This document shows positions 36,132 through 47,160 of a stretch of DNA of 64,000 bases, in pieces. The position numbers were made by a program, and so were the translations under genes. The notes beneath the pieces were generated by a model, which saw nothing but the letters and a program-made list of their open reading frames with translations, ran no database searches and had not been told where the DNA came from. The number at the start of each line of letters is the position of its first letter. Position 1 is the stretch's first letter. Location: assembly GCA_028278035.1 (NCBI GenBank), contig JANQFC010000046.1:1-64000 (forward strand). The letters run 5' to 3'. Origin of the DNA: Chlamydiales bacterium. GTDB lineage: Bacteria > Chlamydiota > Chlamydiia > Chlamydiales > SM23-39.

Positions 36132-36142
36132 GAGAAAAGTTA

Positions 36143-36772
36143 ATGGGACAAAAAGTTTCGCCAACAGGTTTTCGTTTAGTTTGTAGAAAGAAATGGTTAT
36201 CAAACTGGTACGCGAATAAACAGGAATTTGGTTCATTGTTGGAAGAAGATAGAATTATTAGAGAATTTTTATTAAAACAACCTGCTTGTATTGGTACTTC
36301 AAAACTGGCAATTAAAAGAACAAGCGGAAAAATTGAAGTAACTATATGTACAGCCAGACCTGGTCTTGTTATTGGTAAAAAAGGAGCTGAAATAGATGTC
36401 TTAAAAGGACAGCTTAAAAAACTTACCGGTAAAGAAATATGGATAGAAGTAGAAGAAATTAAAAGACCTGATTTGGATGCACAGTTAGTGGCTTCAAGCA
36501 TTGCTAAGCAATTAGAAAGAAGAGTGCCTTTTAGAAGAGTTTTGAAAAAATCAATTCAAACTACGATGGATGCCGGCAGTGCAGGTATAAAAGTGCAGAT
36601 ATCCGGAAGAATCGGTGGTGCAGAAATCGCGAGATCTGAGTGGTATAAAGAAGGAAGAATACCTCTTCATACTCTTAGAGCAAATATCGACTATGCAATA
36701 GCAAGAGCGTATACTCCTTATGGAATAGTAGGGGTAAAAGTATGGATTAACAAAGGCGAAGAAATAATTTAG
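36143..36772 (+). CDS. rpsC: Ribosomal protein S3
   Basis: mRNA-entry protein of the 30S head, 209 residues. [13 protein letters not shown] at the start, a KH domain with [14 protein letters not shown], and the C-terminal [17 protein letters not shown]. The C-terminal tail is short, about the minimal length for bacterial S3. Confidence 0.96.
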   Translation: MGQKVSPTGFRLVCRKKWLSNWYANKQEFGSLLEEDRIIREFLLKQPACIGTSKLAIKRTSGKIEVTICTARPGLVIGKKGAEIDVLKGQLKKLTGKEIWIEVEEIKRPDLDAQLVASSIAKQLERRVPFRRVLKKSIQTTMDAGSAGIKVQISGRIGGAEIARSEWYKEGRIPLHTLRANIDYAIARAYTPYGIVGVKVWINKGEEII

Positions 36773-36783
36773 GGAGGCATAAC

Positions 36784-37203
36784 ATGGCATTACTGCCAGC
36801 TAGAACAAAACATCGAAAAAAGCAAAAAGGAAAATGTACAGGATTAACAAAAGCAGGAGCTTTTGTAGAGTTTGGTGAATTTGGAATGCAAGCATTAGGA
36901 AGAGGTTGGATAACTTCTCAGCAAATAGAAGCATGTCGTGTTTCAATATCTCGTTATTTTAGTAGAAAAGGTCAGGTTTGGATTAGAATATTTCCAGACA
37001 AACCGATTACAAAAAAACCGGCGGAAACCCGTATGGGAAAAGGAAAAGGATCTCCTACTGCCTGGGTAGCTGTAATAAGACCGGGTAGAATATTATTTGA
37101 AGTTGGAAATGTATCAAAAAAAGAAGCTAAAAAAGCGCTTAGAATAGCTTCTGCAAAAATACCAATAAAAACAAGATTTGTAGAGCGTGTAGAAAAGGTT
37201 TAA
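36784..37203 (+). CDS. rplP: Ribosomal protein L16
   Basis: A-site protein of the large subunit, 139 residues. [25 protein letters not shown], and [19 protein letters not shown] are diagnostic. Preceded by GGGAGG, the strongest ribosome binding site in the operon. Confidence 0.96.
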   Translation: MALLPARTKHRKKQKGKCTGLTKAGAFVEFGEFGMQALGRGWITSQQIEACRVSISRYFSRKGQVWIRIFPDKPITKKPAETRMGKGKGSPTAWVAVIRPGRILFEVGNVSKKEAKKALRIASAKIPIKTRFVERVEKV

Positions 37204-37205
37204 TT

Positions 37206-37418
37206 ATGGCAAATATTAAAGAATTGAAAGATCAAGCAGAAGAGCAGTTGAATTTTAGGACTCAAGAGATTGATCGGGAACTTTTTGATTTAAGAAATGA
37301 GCTTGCTTCTACCCATAAACTAGAGAAGCCTCATTTAATGAAAGCTTTAAAAAAGGAAAAAGCTCAAATTTTAACAATACTTACTGAAAAGTTAGGTGGA
37401 AAAAATGCAAAGAAATAA
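37206..37418 (+). CDS. rpmC: Ribosomal protein L29
   Basis: Small coiled protein at the tunnel exit, 70 residues (MANIKELKDQAEEQL, then ELFDLRNELASTHKLEKPH). Starts two bases after rplP and overlaps rpsQ by 14 bases. Confidence 0.92.
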   Translation: MANIKELKDQAEEQLNFRTQEIDRELFDLRNELASTHKLEKPHLMKALKKEKAQILTILTEKLGGKNAKK

Positions 37419-37647
37419 AAGAAAGGTTTTCAGGGGAACAGTAGTATCTGACAAAATGGATAAGACAGTTGTAGTGAAAATTTCTAGAAAAATAAGACAC
37501 CCAAGATATGAGAAATTAGTTGAAAAATGGAAAAAGTTCTATGCGCATGATGATACAGGTAAGGCGAAGGTTGGTTCGGAAGTAAAAATAATGGAGACCA
37601 GACCGCTTTCTAAATTAAAAAGGTTCAGAGTAGTTGAAGTTCTTTAA
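37405..37647 (+). CDS. rpsQ: Ribosomal protein S17
   Basis: OB-fold 16S rRNA-binding protein, 80 residues from ATG 37405. That start is preferred over GTG 37396 because AGGTGGA precedes it and MQRNKRKVFRGTVVSDKMDK fits the family. KIMETRPLSKLKRFRVVEV closes the protein. The first 14 bases lie inside rpmC. Confidence 0.94.
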   Translation: MQRNKRKVFRGTVVSDKMDKTVVVKISRKIRHPRYEKLVEKWKKFYAHDDTGKAKVGSEVKIMETRPLSKLKRFRVVEVL

Positions 37648-37665
37648 AAATGCAAAGGTAGGAAT

Positions 37666-38034
37666 ATGATTCAAGAAGAAACAGAGCTGAATGTAGCTGA
37701 CAATACAGGAGCTAAAAGAGTTAAATGTTTTAGGGTTCTAGGCGGAACTAAGAGACGTTATGCAAGAATTGGAGATATTATAGTTTGTTCGGTAAAAGAA
37801 GCAGATCCAAAAGCGAATGTTAAAAAAGGCGAAAAAATTAAAGCGGTAATAGTTAGAACAAAAGCTCCAATACCTAGATATGATGGGTCAAAATTGAGAT
37901 TTGATACTAACAGCTGTGTTATTATCGATGATAAGAACAATCCAAAAGGAACCAGGATTTTTGGGTCGGTTGCAAGGGAAGTTAGAGAAAAAGGTTTTAT
38001 TAAAATTTGTTCGTTAGCACCAGAGGTAATATAA
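37666..38034 (+). CDS. rplN: Ribosomal protein L14
   Basis: Subunit-interface protein of 122 residues, near universally this length. [36 protein letters not shown], and the final [22 protein letters not shown] are diagnostic. The TAA overlaps the rplX ATG. Confidence 0.97.
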   Translation: MIQEETELNVADNTGAKRVKCFRVLGGTKRRYARIGDIIVCSVKEADPKANVKKGEKIKAVIVRTKAPIPRYDGSKLRFDTNSCVIIDDKNNPKGTRIFGSVAREVREKGFIKICSLAPEVI

Positions 38035-38357
38035 TGAGTAAGTGGATAAAAAAAGATGATCGGGTTGTTGTAATTGCAGGAAATGACAAGGGAAAAATAG
38101 GAACTGTTTTAGCTAAGAAAAAAGATAGAGTTATTGTGCAGGGTGTGAATATGAGAAAAAAACACCTTAAAAGGACTCAACAAACCCAAGCAGCTCAAAT
38201 AATTGATATGGAAGTTCCTATTCACATATCAAATGTAGCTTTTTGTGATGAAAATGGAAAAGTAATAAAGTTGAAAGCTAAAGTAGCAAAAGAAGGTCGT
38301 CAGTTGGTTTATAAAAAAGATGGTAAAGAAGTAGTTTTCAGGACAGTTAAAAAATAG
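38034..38357 (+). CDS. rplX: Ribosomal protein L24
   Basis: Assembly-initiating large-subunit protein, 107 residues from ATG 38034. A further upstream start inside rplN is unlikely. The KOW motif reads VVVIAGNDKGKIGTVLAKK, followed by VNMRKKHLKR. Coupled to rplN through TAATG. Confidence 0.95.
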   Translation: MSKWIKKDDRVVVIAGNDKGKIGTVLAKKKDRVIVQGVNMRKKHLKRTQQTQAAQIIDMEVPIHISNVAFCDENGKVIKLKAKVAKEGRQLVYKKDGKEVVFRTVKK

Positions 38358-38367
38358 GTAAATAAAA

Positions 38368-38916
38368 ATGTCAAGATTAAAGAAAAAATATTTTGAAACA
38401 GTAGTGCCGGAGTTTAAAAAGCTAAAAGACGGTATTAATTTATTTCAAGTACCGAGAATGAAAAAGATTGTGATTTCAATGGGACTGAAAGATGCTGTTA
38501 AAGATAAAAATGCTATTCAAGATCATATTAAAGAATTAACAATGTTGTCTGGGCAAAAGCCAATAGTAACAAAGGCAAAAAAAGCTATATCGAACTTTAA
38601 ATTAAGAGAAGGACAAACAGTAGGATTAAAAGTTACTCTTCGCGGAAAAAGAATGTATGATTTTCTAGATCGTTTTTGCAATATAGTTTGCCCTAGGATA
38701 AGAGACTTTAGAGGTTTTAAAGCAAAAGCAGACGGAAGAGGGTGCTATAATGTTGGTTTGGAAGATCAGCAGGCATTTCCTGAAATTAACTTAGATGCAG
38801 TGAAAAGGGCACAAGGCATGAATATTGCATTTGTGACTTCTGCTAAAAATGATGAAGATGGAATTACTTTACTACGAATGTTAGGGTTTCCTTTTAAATC
38901 AGAGGTGAAAAAATAA
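38368..38916 (+). CDS. rplE: Ribosomal protein L5
   Basis: 5S rRNA-binding protein, 182 residues. [31 protein letters not shown], and the C-terminal [16 protein letters not shown] are recognisable. Only one base separates its stop from the S8 start. The usual rpsN (S14) between them is missing. Confidence 0.96.
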   Translation: MSRLKKKYFETVVPEFKKLKDGINLFQVPRMKKIVISMGLKDAVKDKNAIQDHIKELTMLSGQKPIVTKAKKAISNFKLREGQTVGLKVTLRGKRMYDFLDRFCNIVCPRIRDFRGFKAKADGRGCYNVGLEDQQAFPEINLDAVKRAQGMNIAFVTSAKNDEDGITLLRMLGFPFKSEVKK

Positions 38917-38917
38917 T

Positions 38918-39310
38918 ATGTCATTTAACGATCCAATATCAGAATTATTAACAAAAATAAGAAATGCCCAAGCAGCAAAGCATAAATTTGTAGATGCTTG
39001 GCAGAGCAAGATTAAATTAAGTGTAATCAAAATTTTGAAAGACAAAGGTTTTATTGAAAATTATCTGGTAAATGAAAAAAAGAGAAAAATAAGAATATTT
39101 TTAAAATACTCTAAATCAAGAGCCGGAATAATTAGAAAACTTGAAAGAGTTTCTAGGCCGGGAAGAAGAAAATATGTAACGAAAGATCAAATGCCGTATA
39201 TTTTAGGGGGAATTGGAACAGCGATTATTTCCACTTCTCAAGGTGTAATTGATGATGAAACCGCAAGAAAGCTTCATATCGGTGGTGAAGTGCTTTGCAA
39301 TATTTGGTAA
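38918..39310 (+). CDS. rpsH: Ribosomal protein S8
   Basis: Central-domain 16S-binding protein of 130 residues, the main autoregulator of the spc operon in E. coli. NDPISELLTKIRNAQAAKH, VSRPGRRKYV, and the ending IISTSQGVIDDETARKLHIGG are diagnostic. Confidence 0.96.
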   Translation: MSFNDPISELLTKIRNAQAAKHKFVDAWQSKIKLSVIKILKDKGFIENYLVNEKKRKIRIFLKYSKSRAGIIRKLERVSRPGRRKYVTKDQMPYILGGIGTAIISTSQGVIDDETARKLHIGGEVLCNIW

Positions 39311-39325
39311 TAAGGTAGGTAAAAA

Positions 39326-39877
39326 ATGTCAAGACTAGGAAAAACTCCAATTATGTTAGCCAAAGGTGTGGAAGTTAAAGTTACGCCTCAAAATGAAATT
39401 ACGGCTAAAGGGTCTAAAGGGACCTCAAGTCTTTTATTGCCTAAGGGAATTTCGGCTAAAGTTGATGATGGAAAATTATTAATAGTATTAGATGAAAAAG
39501 CGAAAGTTACATCTGAAACATACGGGCTATATAGATCATTGGCTAAAAATGTTGTGGAAGGAGTTGAAAAAGGCTTCCAAAAAGAACTTACTTTAATAGG
39601 AGTAGGATTCAGAGCTACAGTAAAAGGTACTAAGCTAGATTTACAAATCGGTTTTTCTCATCCAACAGAACTTGAGATTCCTAAAGATCTGCAAGTAAAA
39701 GTTAATAAATCTGTGGAAATTGTGATCTCAGGGTTAGATAAACAAAAAGTCGGGCAGTTTGCTGCATTGGTTCGATCTAAAAGACCACCGGAACCTTACA
39801 AGGGTAAAGGCATAAGATATAAAGATGAGTATGTTCGTAAAAAAGCAGGAAAAGCTGCTAAAACTGGTGGGGCTTAA
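39326..39877 (+). CDS. rplF: Ribosomal protein L6
   Basis: Sarcin-ricin-loop-proximal protein of 183 residues. MSRLGKTPIMLAKGVEV starts the first repeat, FQKELTLIGVGFRATVKG the second, and PPEPYKGKGIRYKDEYVRKK closes the family signature. AGGTAGG ribosome binding site. Confidence 0.96.
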   Translation: MSRLGKTPIMLAKGVEVKVTPQNEITAKGSKGTSSLLLPKGISAKVDDGKLLIVLDEKAKVTSETYGLYRSLAKNVVEGVEKGFQKELTLIGVGFRATVKGTKLDLQIGFSHPTELEIPKDLQVKVNKSVEIVISGLDKQKVGQFAALVRSKRPPEPYKGKGIRYKDEYVRKKAGKAAKTGGA

Positions 39878-39896
39878 AAAAATAAAGGTATAAAAA

Positions 39897-40256
39897 ATGG
39901 AAAGTGAATTAATAAAAAGAAACAGATCAAGAAAAAGAAAGGTCTTGAGAATTAGAAAGAAGTTAAAAGGGACTTCTGATAAACCGAGACTTACTATCAA
40001 TAAATCGAATAAAAATATTTATGTTCAGTTAATTGATGATGAAAAAGAAATAACTCTAGGTGCAATAGGAACGAACTCTAAAGAAAATAAAATTAAAAAA
40101 TCGAAAAAAGCTGCTACTGATCTAGGCACTAAAATTGCAGAAATAGCTAAATCAAAGAAAATTCAAAAAGTAGTTTTTGACAGGGGTAGAAATAAATATC
40201 ATGGAATAGTAGCTGAGTTTGCTAATAGCGCTCGTAAAGCAGGATTAAAATTTTAA
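39897..40256 (+). CDS. rplR: Ribosomal protein L18
   Basis: 5S rRNA-binding protein, 119 residues. RSRKRKVLRIRKKLKGTSDK, the strand NIYVQLIDDEKEITL, and VVFDRGRNKYHGIVAEFANS fit the family. Confidence 0.95.
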   Translation: MESELIKRNRSRKRKVLRIRKKLKGTSDKPRLTINKSNKNIYVQLIDDEKEITLGAIGTNSKENKIKKSKKAATDLGTKIAEIAKSKKIQKVVFDRGRNKYHGIVAEFANSARKAGLKF

Positions 40257-40271
40257 AGTTTAGGAAATAAT

Positions 40272-40751
40272 ATGGCCAAAAAAGAAATGAAAGAAGAATT
40301 TGAGGAAAAGGTTCTTTATATTAACAGATGTGCAAAAGTTGTTAAAGGTGGTAGAAAGTTTAGTTTTTCAGCTCTTATTTTAGTAGGGGATGAAAATGGA
40401 AAAATTGGATTTGGTTTTGCAAAAGCTAACGAAGTTGCTGACGCTATTAGAAAAGGTTCTGAAGCTGCAAGAAAAAATATAATGACTTTTGATATGGAAA
40501 ATACAACAATTCCTCATGAGGTAGTTGTTAGATCGGATGGAGCGATGCTTCTTTTAAAGCCGGCTCCTGAAGGAACAGGGGTTGTTGCCGGTTCTACTGT
40601 ACGTGCTGTTTTGGAACTTGCCGGAATCAAAGACATAGTTGCTAAATCACAAGGGTCAAATAATCCGATTAATCAGGTTAGGGCGACATTTAAAGCTTTA
40701 CAATCATTGAAAAGCAAAGAAAAATCATTCAAAGAAAGGGGTCTTGAGTAA
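40272..40751 (+). CDS. rpsE: Ribosomal protein S5
   Basis: mRNA-entry and fidelity protein of 159 residues. The double-stranded RNA-binding part reads LVGDENGKIGFGFAKA, and the C-terminal domain has LKPAPEGTGVVAGSTVRAV and GSNNPINQVRATF. rpmD (L30), which normally follows, is absent. The stop overlaps the rplO start (TAATG). Confidence 0.96.
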   Translation: MAKKEMKEEFEEKVLYINRCAKVVKGGRKFSFSALILVGDENGKIGFGFAKANEVADAIRKGSEAARKNIMTFDMENTTIPHEVVVRSDGAMLLLKPAPEGTGVVAGSTVRAVLELAGIKDIVAKSQGSNNPINQVRATFKALQSLKSKEKSFKERGLE

Positions 40752-41206
40752 TGTTTGATCTTTCAAATCTAAAAGATACACATAGAAAAGAAGTAAAGGT
40801 ACAAAGAGTAGGCAGAGGCCCTTCATCAGGAAGAGGTAAGACATCTTCCAGAGGACATAAAGGAGCTGGATCTAGATCTGGATATAGAAGAAGATATGGT
40901 TATGAAGGCGGTCAGATGAGACTTTATACCAAACTTCCAATTAGAGGGTTTACAAGAGGTAAATTTATTGTACCGACAATGGCTGTCAATTTATCTCAAA
41001 TTGAAGAAAAATATAACGATGGTGAAGTCGTTAATATTGAAACAATGAAACAAAAAAAACTTATTTCGAAAAACTTTATAGGCAAACTAAAAGTTTTGGC
41101 AAATGGCAAAGTAAATAAAAAAGTTTCTATTGAAGCAAATGGTTTCTCAAAAGAAGCTGTTAAAAAATTAGATGAGAAAAAAATAAAATATAAAGTTATA
41201 AAATAA
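40751..41206 (+). CDS. rplO: Ribosomal protein L15
   Basis: Late-assembly large-subunit protein of 151 residues. RVGRGPSSGRGKTSSRGHKG and GYEGGQMRLYTKLPIRGF are the diagnostic N-terminal half. Coupled to secY through a one-base overlap. Confidence 0.95.
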   Translation: MFDLSNLKDTHRKEVKVQRVGRGPSSGRGKTSSRGHKGAGSRSGYRRRYGYEGGQMRLYTKLPIRGFTRGKFIVPTMAVNLSQIEEKYNDGEVVNIETMKQKKLISKNFIGKLKVLANGKVNKKVSIEANGFSKEAVKKLDEKKIKYKVIK

Positions 41207-42576
41207 TGATAGCTGCTATTAAAAGAATATTTTCTGTATCAGATTTAAGAGCAAAAATACTTTTTACATTATTTATGCTCTTGGTTTGCAGAATTGGTGC
41301 ATTTATTCCGGTTCCTGGAATACATGGTGATGCTGCTGTAGCAATGTTCAAGCAAGCCGCTGGCGGTGGACAGAATTTATTTCAATTAATGGATATATTC
41401 TCCGGTGGAGCTTTTAAACAATTAACTGTCATAGCACTCGGAATTATGCCTTATATTTCTGCATCGATTATAATGCAGCTGGTCGTAGCAATTATTCCAT
41501 CAATCCAAAGAGAAATGCGGGAAAATCCTGAAACCGGAAGAAAAAAGCTTACGAAATATACAAGAATGGCAACTCTTGTTTTAGCTTTGGTGCAAGCGTT
41601 CTTTATTGCTAGATTTGCGCTAAACATGAACGAGTCTTCTCCCGGGATTGTAGTAAACGAGATGCTTGGAGCGCAAATATTAGGAGTATATTGGCTGTTT
41701 TATGTAACAGTTATGATGACAATAACTACAGGAACCGTATTTTTAATGTGGGTTGGTGAGCAAATCACCGAAAAAGGTATTGGGAATGGAATCAGTTTAA
41801 TAATTACAGTAGGTATTTTGTCATCCCTTCCATCGACTATAGGTTCAATCATTAGACAATTAAATTTAGAGTCACAAGAAGTAGGGCAGTTGACATTCTC
41901 ATCGTTAGTAGTGTTAGCCGCTGTCTTTGTGTTTATTATAATAGGAACTATTTTGATAATACAGGGACAAAGAAAAATTCCACTTCAGTATGCAAGAAGA
42001 ATTGTAGGAAGACATGAAACTCAAGGGGGAAGAGCTTATATCCCTCTTAAGATTAATTATGCCGGAGTAATTCCTGTAATCTTTGCTTCATCACTATTGA
42101 TGTTTCCGGCTACTATTGGCCAATTGACTGGCAGAGGTAATTGGATAGGGAAATTAGCAGGTTTATTGAGTCCAGGTAATTGGGTTTATTTAACATGTTA
42201 TGTTTTATTAATATTGTTTTTTACATATTTTTGGACTGCAACTCAATTTCATCCCGAACAAATTGCATCGGATATGAAAAAAAATGGAGCTTTTATTCCC
42301 GGTATCAGACAAGGGAGGCCGACCCAGGATTTCTTAGAGGGAACAATGAATAAAATTACTTTAATTGGGGGGCTTTTTTTAGCAATGATTGCTATACTTC
42401 CTACAATAGTAAGTAAGGTATTAGGCATTGATCCTAGAATAAGTCATTTCTTCGGAGGAACTTCTTTATTGATTTTAGTAGGAGTAATATTAGATACAAC
42501 AAAGCAAATTGAGTCTCATTTGCTTATGAAACGTTATGACGGTTTTATGAAAAAAGGAAAAATAAGAGGTAGATAA
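41206..42576 (+). CDS. secY: Protein translocase subunit SecY
   Basis: Channel subunit of the Sec translocon, 456 residues with ten membrane helices. Landmarks: [13 protein letters not shown] after helix 1, the plug-region [50 protein letters not shown], and the cytoplasmic loop GRRHxx-type stretch [15 protein letters not shown]. The following adk, map, infA and rpmJ of the classical order are missing. rpsM starts one base later. Confidence 0.97.
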   Translation: MIAAIKRIFSVSDLRAKILFTLFMLLVCRIGAFIPVPGIHGDAAVAMFKQAAGGGQNLFQLMDIFSGGAFKQLTVIALGIMPYISASIIMQLVVAIIPSIQREMRENPETGRKKLTKYTRMATLVLALVQAFFIARFALNMNESSPGIVVNEMLGAQILGVYWLFYVTVMMTITTGTVFLMWVGEQITEKGIGNGISLIITVGILSSLPSTIGSIIRQLNLESQEVGQLTFSSLVVLAAVFVFIIIGTILIIQGQRKIPLQYARRIVGRHETQGGRAYIPLKINYAGVIPVIFASSLLMFPATIGQLTGRGNWIGKLAGLLSPGNWVYLTCYVLLILFFTYFWTATQFHPEQIASDMKKNGAFIPGIRQGRPTQDFLEGTMNKITLIGGLFLAMIAILPTIVSKVLGIDPRISHFFGGTSLLILVGVILDTTKQIESHLLMKRYDGFMKKGKIRGR

Positions 42577-42577
42577 A

Positions 42578-42958
42578 ATGCCACGAATTATTGGAATAGA
42601 TATTCCTGATAATAAAAGATTAATAATAAGCTTAACCTATATCTATGGTATCGGAGATAAAAAAGCTGAAGAATTAGTTAAAAAATTAAAATTAAATCCT
42701 AATATGAAAGCTAAAGATTTAACAGAAGATGAAATAGCAAAGATTAACTCATTGCTACAGACAGATTATGTTGTTGAAGGGGATTTAAGAAGACAGGTTC
42801 AAAATAATATAAAAAGATTAATTTCAATTCATTGCTATAGAGGACTTAGACATAGAGTTGGTCTGCCTGTAAGAGGACAAAGAACTAGATCAAATGCCAG
42901 AACTAGAAAAGGCAAGAAAAAAACTGTAGCAGGAAAAAGAAAGGCACCACAAGGATAA
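42578..42958 (+). CDS. rpsM: Ribosomal protein S13
   Basis: 30S head protein that contacts the P-site tRNA and the large subunit, 126 residues. [31 protein letters not shown], and [20 protein letters not shown] are diagnostic. Confidence 0.96.
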   Translation: MPRIIGIDIPDNKRLIISLTYIYGIGDKKAEELVKKLKLNPNMKAKDLTEDEIAKINSLLQTDYVVEGDLRRQVQNNIKRLISIHCYRGLRHRVGLPVRGQRTRSNARTRKGKKKTVAGKRKAPQG

Positions 42959-42971
42959 AAGGAGATAAAAA

Positions 42972-43379
42972 GTGGCAAAACAACAACAAACTAAACCAAC
43001 TATAAAAAGAGTTAGAAAAAAAACAGGTAGAACTATTCCTCAGGGAATAGCATATGTAACAGCTACCTTTAATAACACTATAGTAACAATAACCGATCCT
43101 GCTGGAAATGTTATTTCATGGTCAACATCTGGCAAATGTAAATTTACAGGATCAAAAAAATCATCAGCTTTTGCAGGAACAATAGCAGCACAAAATGCTG
43201 CAAAAGATGCGGCAGCTTTAGGAATGAAAGAATGCGAAGTAAATTTGAAGGGACCGGGGGCAGGCAGGGAATCTGCTGTAAGAGGTCTTCAAAGTGCAGG
43301 GCTTACAATTACAATGATAAGAGATAAAACACCTGTTCCACATAATGGCTGTAGGCCAAGAAAAAGAAGGCGTGTATAA
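42972..43379 (+). CDS. rpsK: Ribosomal protein S11
   Basis: 30S platform protein, 135 residues. Starts at GTG with GGAG upstream. [36 protein letters not shown], and the terminal [13 protein letters not shown] identify it. rpsD (S4), usually next, is absent. rpoA follows after 26 bases. Confidence 0.96.
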   Translation: MAKQQQTKPTIKRVRKKTGRTIPQGIAYVTATFNNTIVTITDPAGNVISWSTSGKCKFTGSKKSSAFAGTIAAQNAAKDAAALGMKECEVNLKGPGAGRESAVRGLQSAGLTITMIRDKTPVPHNGCRPRKRRRV

Positions 43380-43405
43380 AAAAATATTAAATTGAGGGAG
43401 ATTAT

Positions 43406-44500
43406 ATGTCAGTAATGTACGGCACATTTGAATTGCCTAATAAAATTAAAAAAGAAGAAGATGAAAAAGTAGAAAATTTTGCACGCTTCGTAGCGGAACC
43501 TTTTGAAAGAGGGTTTGGTCATACTTTAGGAAATTCTCTAAGAAGAGTTATGCTTACTTCTTTAGAGGCGCCGTCTATTGTTTCCATCAGAATAGAAGGA
43601 GTTCATCATGAGTATGCGGCAATGGAAGGTGTTGTAGAAGACATGACTTATATAATATTAAATCTTAAAGCAGCTTTATTAAGATGTTTGCCGATAGAAG
43701 ATATGGATAATCCAAAAGGATTGAAAATGATATCTAAAATATTAGAAGTGACTGATGAAGATATTGAAAAAGCAAACGGAAATTATAAAGTATGTCTAAA
43801 AGATATAATGGGTCCTTCTAATTTTGAATTAGTAAATCCGGATTTGCATATATTTACAGCGACAAAGCCGCTTACTAAAAAAATTGATGTTAGAGTAGGC
43901 ATTGGTAGAGGATACGTTCCTTCAGAAAGGCATTCTTTTGAAAGACTTATGGACGAGATTGTAATTGATTCTGCTTTTTCTCCTGTTAAAATAGTAAATT
44001 ATTTTGTAGAAAATACAAGAGTTGGACAAGATACAGATTATGATAGACTAATTTTAGAAGTATTAACAGATGGAAGAGTAACTCCTCAGGAAGCATTGTC
44101 TTTTGCAACACAAATAAGTGTGGAACATTTTCAGATATTTGAAAAATTGAAAACACATGCTATTTCATTTGAAGAAAAAGAAATTGAAGAAAATAAAGAT
44201 AGAGATGAGCTTTTAGGGAAATTAGCATTAAAAATTAATGAAATTGAGCTTTCTGTCAGATCAACTAATTGTTTAGCTGGTGCTCATATAGACACAATAG
44301 GTGAATTAGTTGTTATGCCGGAAATAGAAATGCTTAAGTTTAGAAATTTTGGTAAAAAGTCTTTAACTGAGATTAAGGAAAAATTAACCGAAATGGGCTT
44401 AAGTTTAGGTATGGATCTGTCAAAGTACGGAATAACTAGAGATAATATTCAAGAAGTAATAGACAAATATTTAGAAGAAAAGTCAGGAGCAGGTGAATAA
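43406..44500 (+). CDS. rpoA: RNA polymerase alpha subunit
   Basis: Assembly platform of RNA polymerase, 364 residues, with a longer linker and tail than the usual 310-330. N-terminal domain: [40 protein letters not shown]-terminal domain, which binds UP-element DNA and activators: [20 protein letters not shown], where the Arg aligns with R265 of E. coli, and [18 protein letters not shown] ribosome binding site. Confidence 0.97.
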   Translation: MSVMYGTFELPNKIKKEEDEKVENFARFVAEPFERGFGHTLGNSLRRVMLTSLEAPSIVSIRIEGVHHEYAAMEGVVEDMTYIILNLKAALLRCLPIEDMDNPKGLKMISKILEVTDEDIEKANGNYKVCLKDIMGPSNFELVNPDLHIFTATKPLTKKIDVRVGIGRGYVPSERHSFERLMDEIVIDSAFSPVKIVNYFVENTRVGQDTDYDRLILEVLTDGRVTPQEALSFATQISVEHFQIFEKLKTHAISFEEKEIEENKDRDELLGKLALKINEIELSVRSTNCLAGAHIDTIGELVVMPEIEMLKFRNFGKKSLTEIKEKLTEMGLSLGMDLSKYGITRDNIQEVIDKYLEEKSGAGE

Positions 44501-44502
44501 AA

Positions 44503-44934
44503 ATGAGGCACGCAAAACATACATGTAAATTATCAAGAACAGGCTCTCATAGAAGATGCATGTTTTCTAATATGTTAAAATCATTGATTGAACACGAAAG
44601 AATAGAAACAACTCTTGCTAAAGCAAAAGAGTTAAAAAGACATGCAGATAAAATGATTACACTTGCTAAAAAGGATACAATAGCTGCTAAAAGATTAGCA
44701 AAAGCTAGAATGATGATTAGATTTAATCCGCTGACTTCAAAAGACAAGAGAAAAGTAAAAAAAGATAATGACACTTCTAGTTATAACGCAGATAGAAAAG
44801 TTGTAAAAAAATTATTTTCAGATTTGAAAGATAGATTTAGTAATAGGAACGGCGGATATACAAGAATTATAAAAAAATCAGATGTCAGAATAGGTGACAG
44901 TGCTGATAAATGTATAATTGAGTTTGTTCAGTAA
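44503..44934 (+). CDS. rplQ: Ribosomal protein L17
   Basis: Tunnel-exit-side protein of 143 residues, the last gene of the ribosomal operon. [20 protein letters not shown] and [20 protein letters not shown] are diagnostic. The C-terminal ending [12 protein letters not shown] is normal. No clear intrinsic terminator follows before gap. Confidence 0.95.
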   Translation: MRHAKHTCKLSRTGSHRRCMFSNMLKSLIEHERIETTLAKAKELKRHADKMITLAKKDTIAAKRLAKARMMIRFNPLTSKDKRKVKKDNDTSSYNADRKVVKKLFSDLKDRFSNRNGGYTRIIKKSDVRIGDSADKCIIEFVQ

Positions 44935-45016
44935 CTTCTAGATCGTATCTTTTGTCTTTTGAAGATTCTATCTTTACTTTGATTGTGATCTAAATTATTA
45001 TAAAATAAAAAATTAA

Positions 45017-46042
<1,026 letters not shown>

Positions 46043-46077
46043 ATTATTTATAAAAATTAAAAATATTAGGTAGATCT

Positions 46078-46773
46078 GTGAACTATACAAGGGAACCAAT
46101 AATAGAAACTGTCATATCCCCAAAAGAAGGTTGTAAATTAGTTGTAAGAAATTCTAAAGGGGGAGGACAGGAAGAATATTTTGTAGATTCTATTGAGGTT
46201 GTTTCTTTTGGAAATGCAATATTTTATAGATCATTAGAAAGACCAAAATCTTTTCTAGTTCCAGCCAGTGATTACGAAGTAATTGAAGTGAAAGAGACCA
46301 AGATGGTACTTAAAAATGTAGGAATAGAAAGGTCTATTAAAATTGGAGGTGGTAAAGAACCTTCAAAACAAGATATTGAAAAACCCAAGAGAAAAAAACA
46401 AATAAAGAAAAAACAAGCTCAAAAACCTTCTTTAACTGAAGAACAAAAAGCAAAAGTACAACCAGAAGAAGAAAAAGGAGGTGGTCCTGATGAAGAAACG
46501 CATGTTTCTTCATCCATAATCCGAAGATTATTTCCGCCACCACCAACTCTCATCAAGGAAAAACTCAATCATTACAAAAGTAGTGAAAAACTTGAAGGGG
46601 ATATTTCAAAAGAGATCGTCACTGAAGAAGAAGAAAAGAAAATAGAAAAAGAAGAGATAAAAGAGAACATAGAAAAAATAGAAGACAAAAAAGAATTGCA
46701 AAATAACGAAACTTCTATCTCTGAAGTTGTAGAAGAAATAAAGGATATTCAAGAAGATACAAAAGAAGAATAA
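46078..46773 (+). CDS. Conserved protein with globular N-terminus and acidic Lys/Glu-rich tail, unknown
   Basis: A 231-residue protein from a GTG start. The first 100 residues are compact and beta-rich (IIETVISPKEGCKLVVRNSK, YFVDSIEVVSFGNAIFYRSL, SFLVPASDYEVIEVKETKMV, ERSIKIGGG). I have a memory of closely similar segments in Chlamydiae and other intracellular bacteria, annotated only as hypothetical. The rest is low-complexity, first lysine-rich, then dominated by E/K/I repeats, as in nucleic-acid-associated or scaffold proteins. It sits between gap and tRNA-Leu. No function assigned. Confidence 0.72.
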   Translation: MNYTREPIIETVISPKEGCKLVVRNSKGGGQEEYFVDSIEVVSFGNAIFYRSLERPKSFLVPASDYEVIEVKETKMVLKNVGIERSIKIGGGKEPSKQDIEKPKRKKQIKKKQAQKPSLTEEQKAKVQPEEEKGGGPDEETHVSSSIIRRLFPPPPTLIKEKLNHYKSSEKLEGDISKEIVTEEEEKKIEKEEIKENIEKIEDKKELQNNETSISEVVEEIKDIQEDTKEE

Positions 46774-46825
46774 ATTCTTCTTTAGAAAAATTCTGAATAT
46801 CGTTAACATTTTAACATAATTAAAT

Positions 46826-46911
46826 GCTCGGATGGTGAAATTGGTAGACACAAGGGACTTAAAATCCCTTGGGCGGTAACGCCCGTGCTGGTTCGAGTCC
46901 GGTTCCGAGCA
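46826..46911 (+). tRNA. tRNA-Leu (anticodon TAA)
   Basis: An 86-base class II tRNA. The acceptor stem GCTCGGA pairs with TCCGAGC, discriminator A. The anticodon loop CTTAAAA gives TAA (leucine, UUA codons). The variable arm GGGCGGTAACGCCC forms a long stem typical of tRNA-Leu, and GGTTCGAGTCC is the T-arm. CCA is not encoded. Four partial copies of its 3' half follow downstream, making it the presumed chromosomal attachment site of a series of integrations. Confidence 0.96.
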
Positions 46912-47160
46912 TTTGCTTTTTCATATTATTACTATGAAGATTGGTAATAAAAATCGGATTTAATTAAAAATTTTATTTTAAATTTAGCAATTAAAATAAT
47001 TTGATTTTTAATAAAATATAACTAGCTTAAAATAAGTGGTATATGATTTAAATAAGAAAATCAACCCCATGTTTTTAATATCTAATTGCAAAAACAATAC
47101 CATGTTTTCTTGACTTAAAATTAAAAAATAGTTAATATTAAATCAAAAAGAGGCTATGAT

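Noticed and set aside
46606-46851. Phenylalanine-rich minus-strand frame
   Set aside because: Mirror image of the Glu/Lys-rich tail of the 46.1-kb gene; it also runs into the tRNA.
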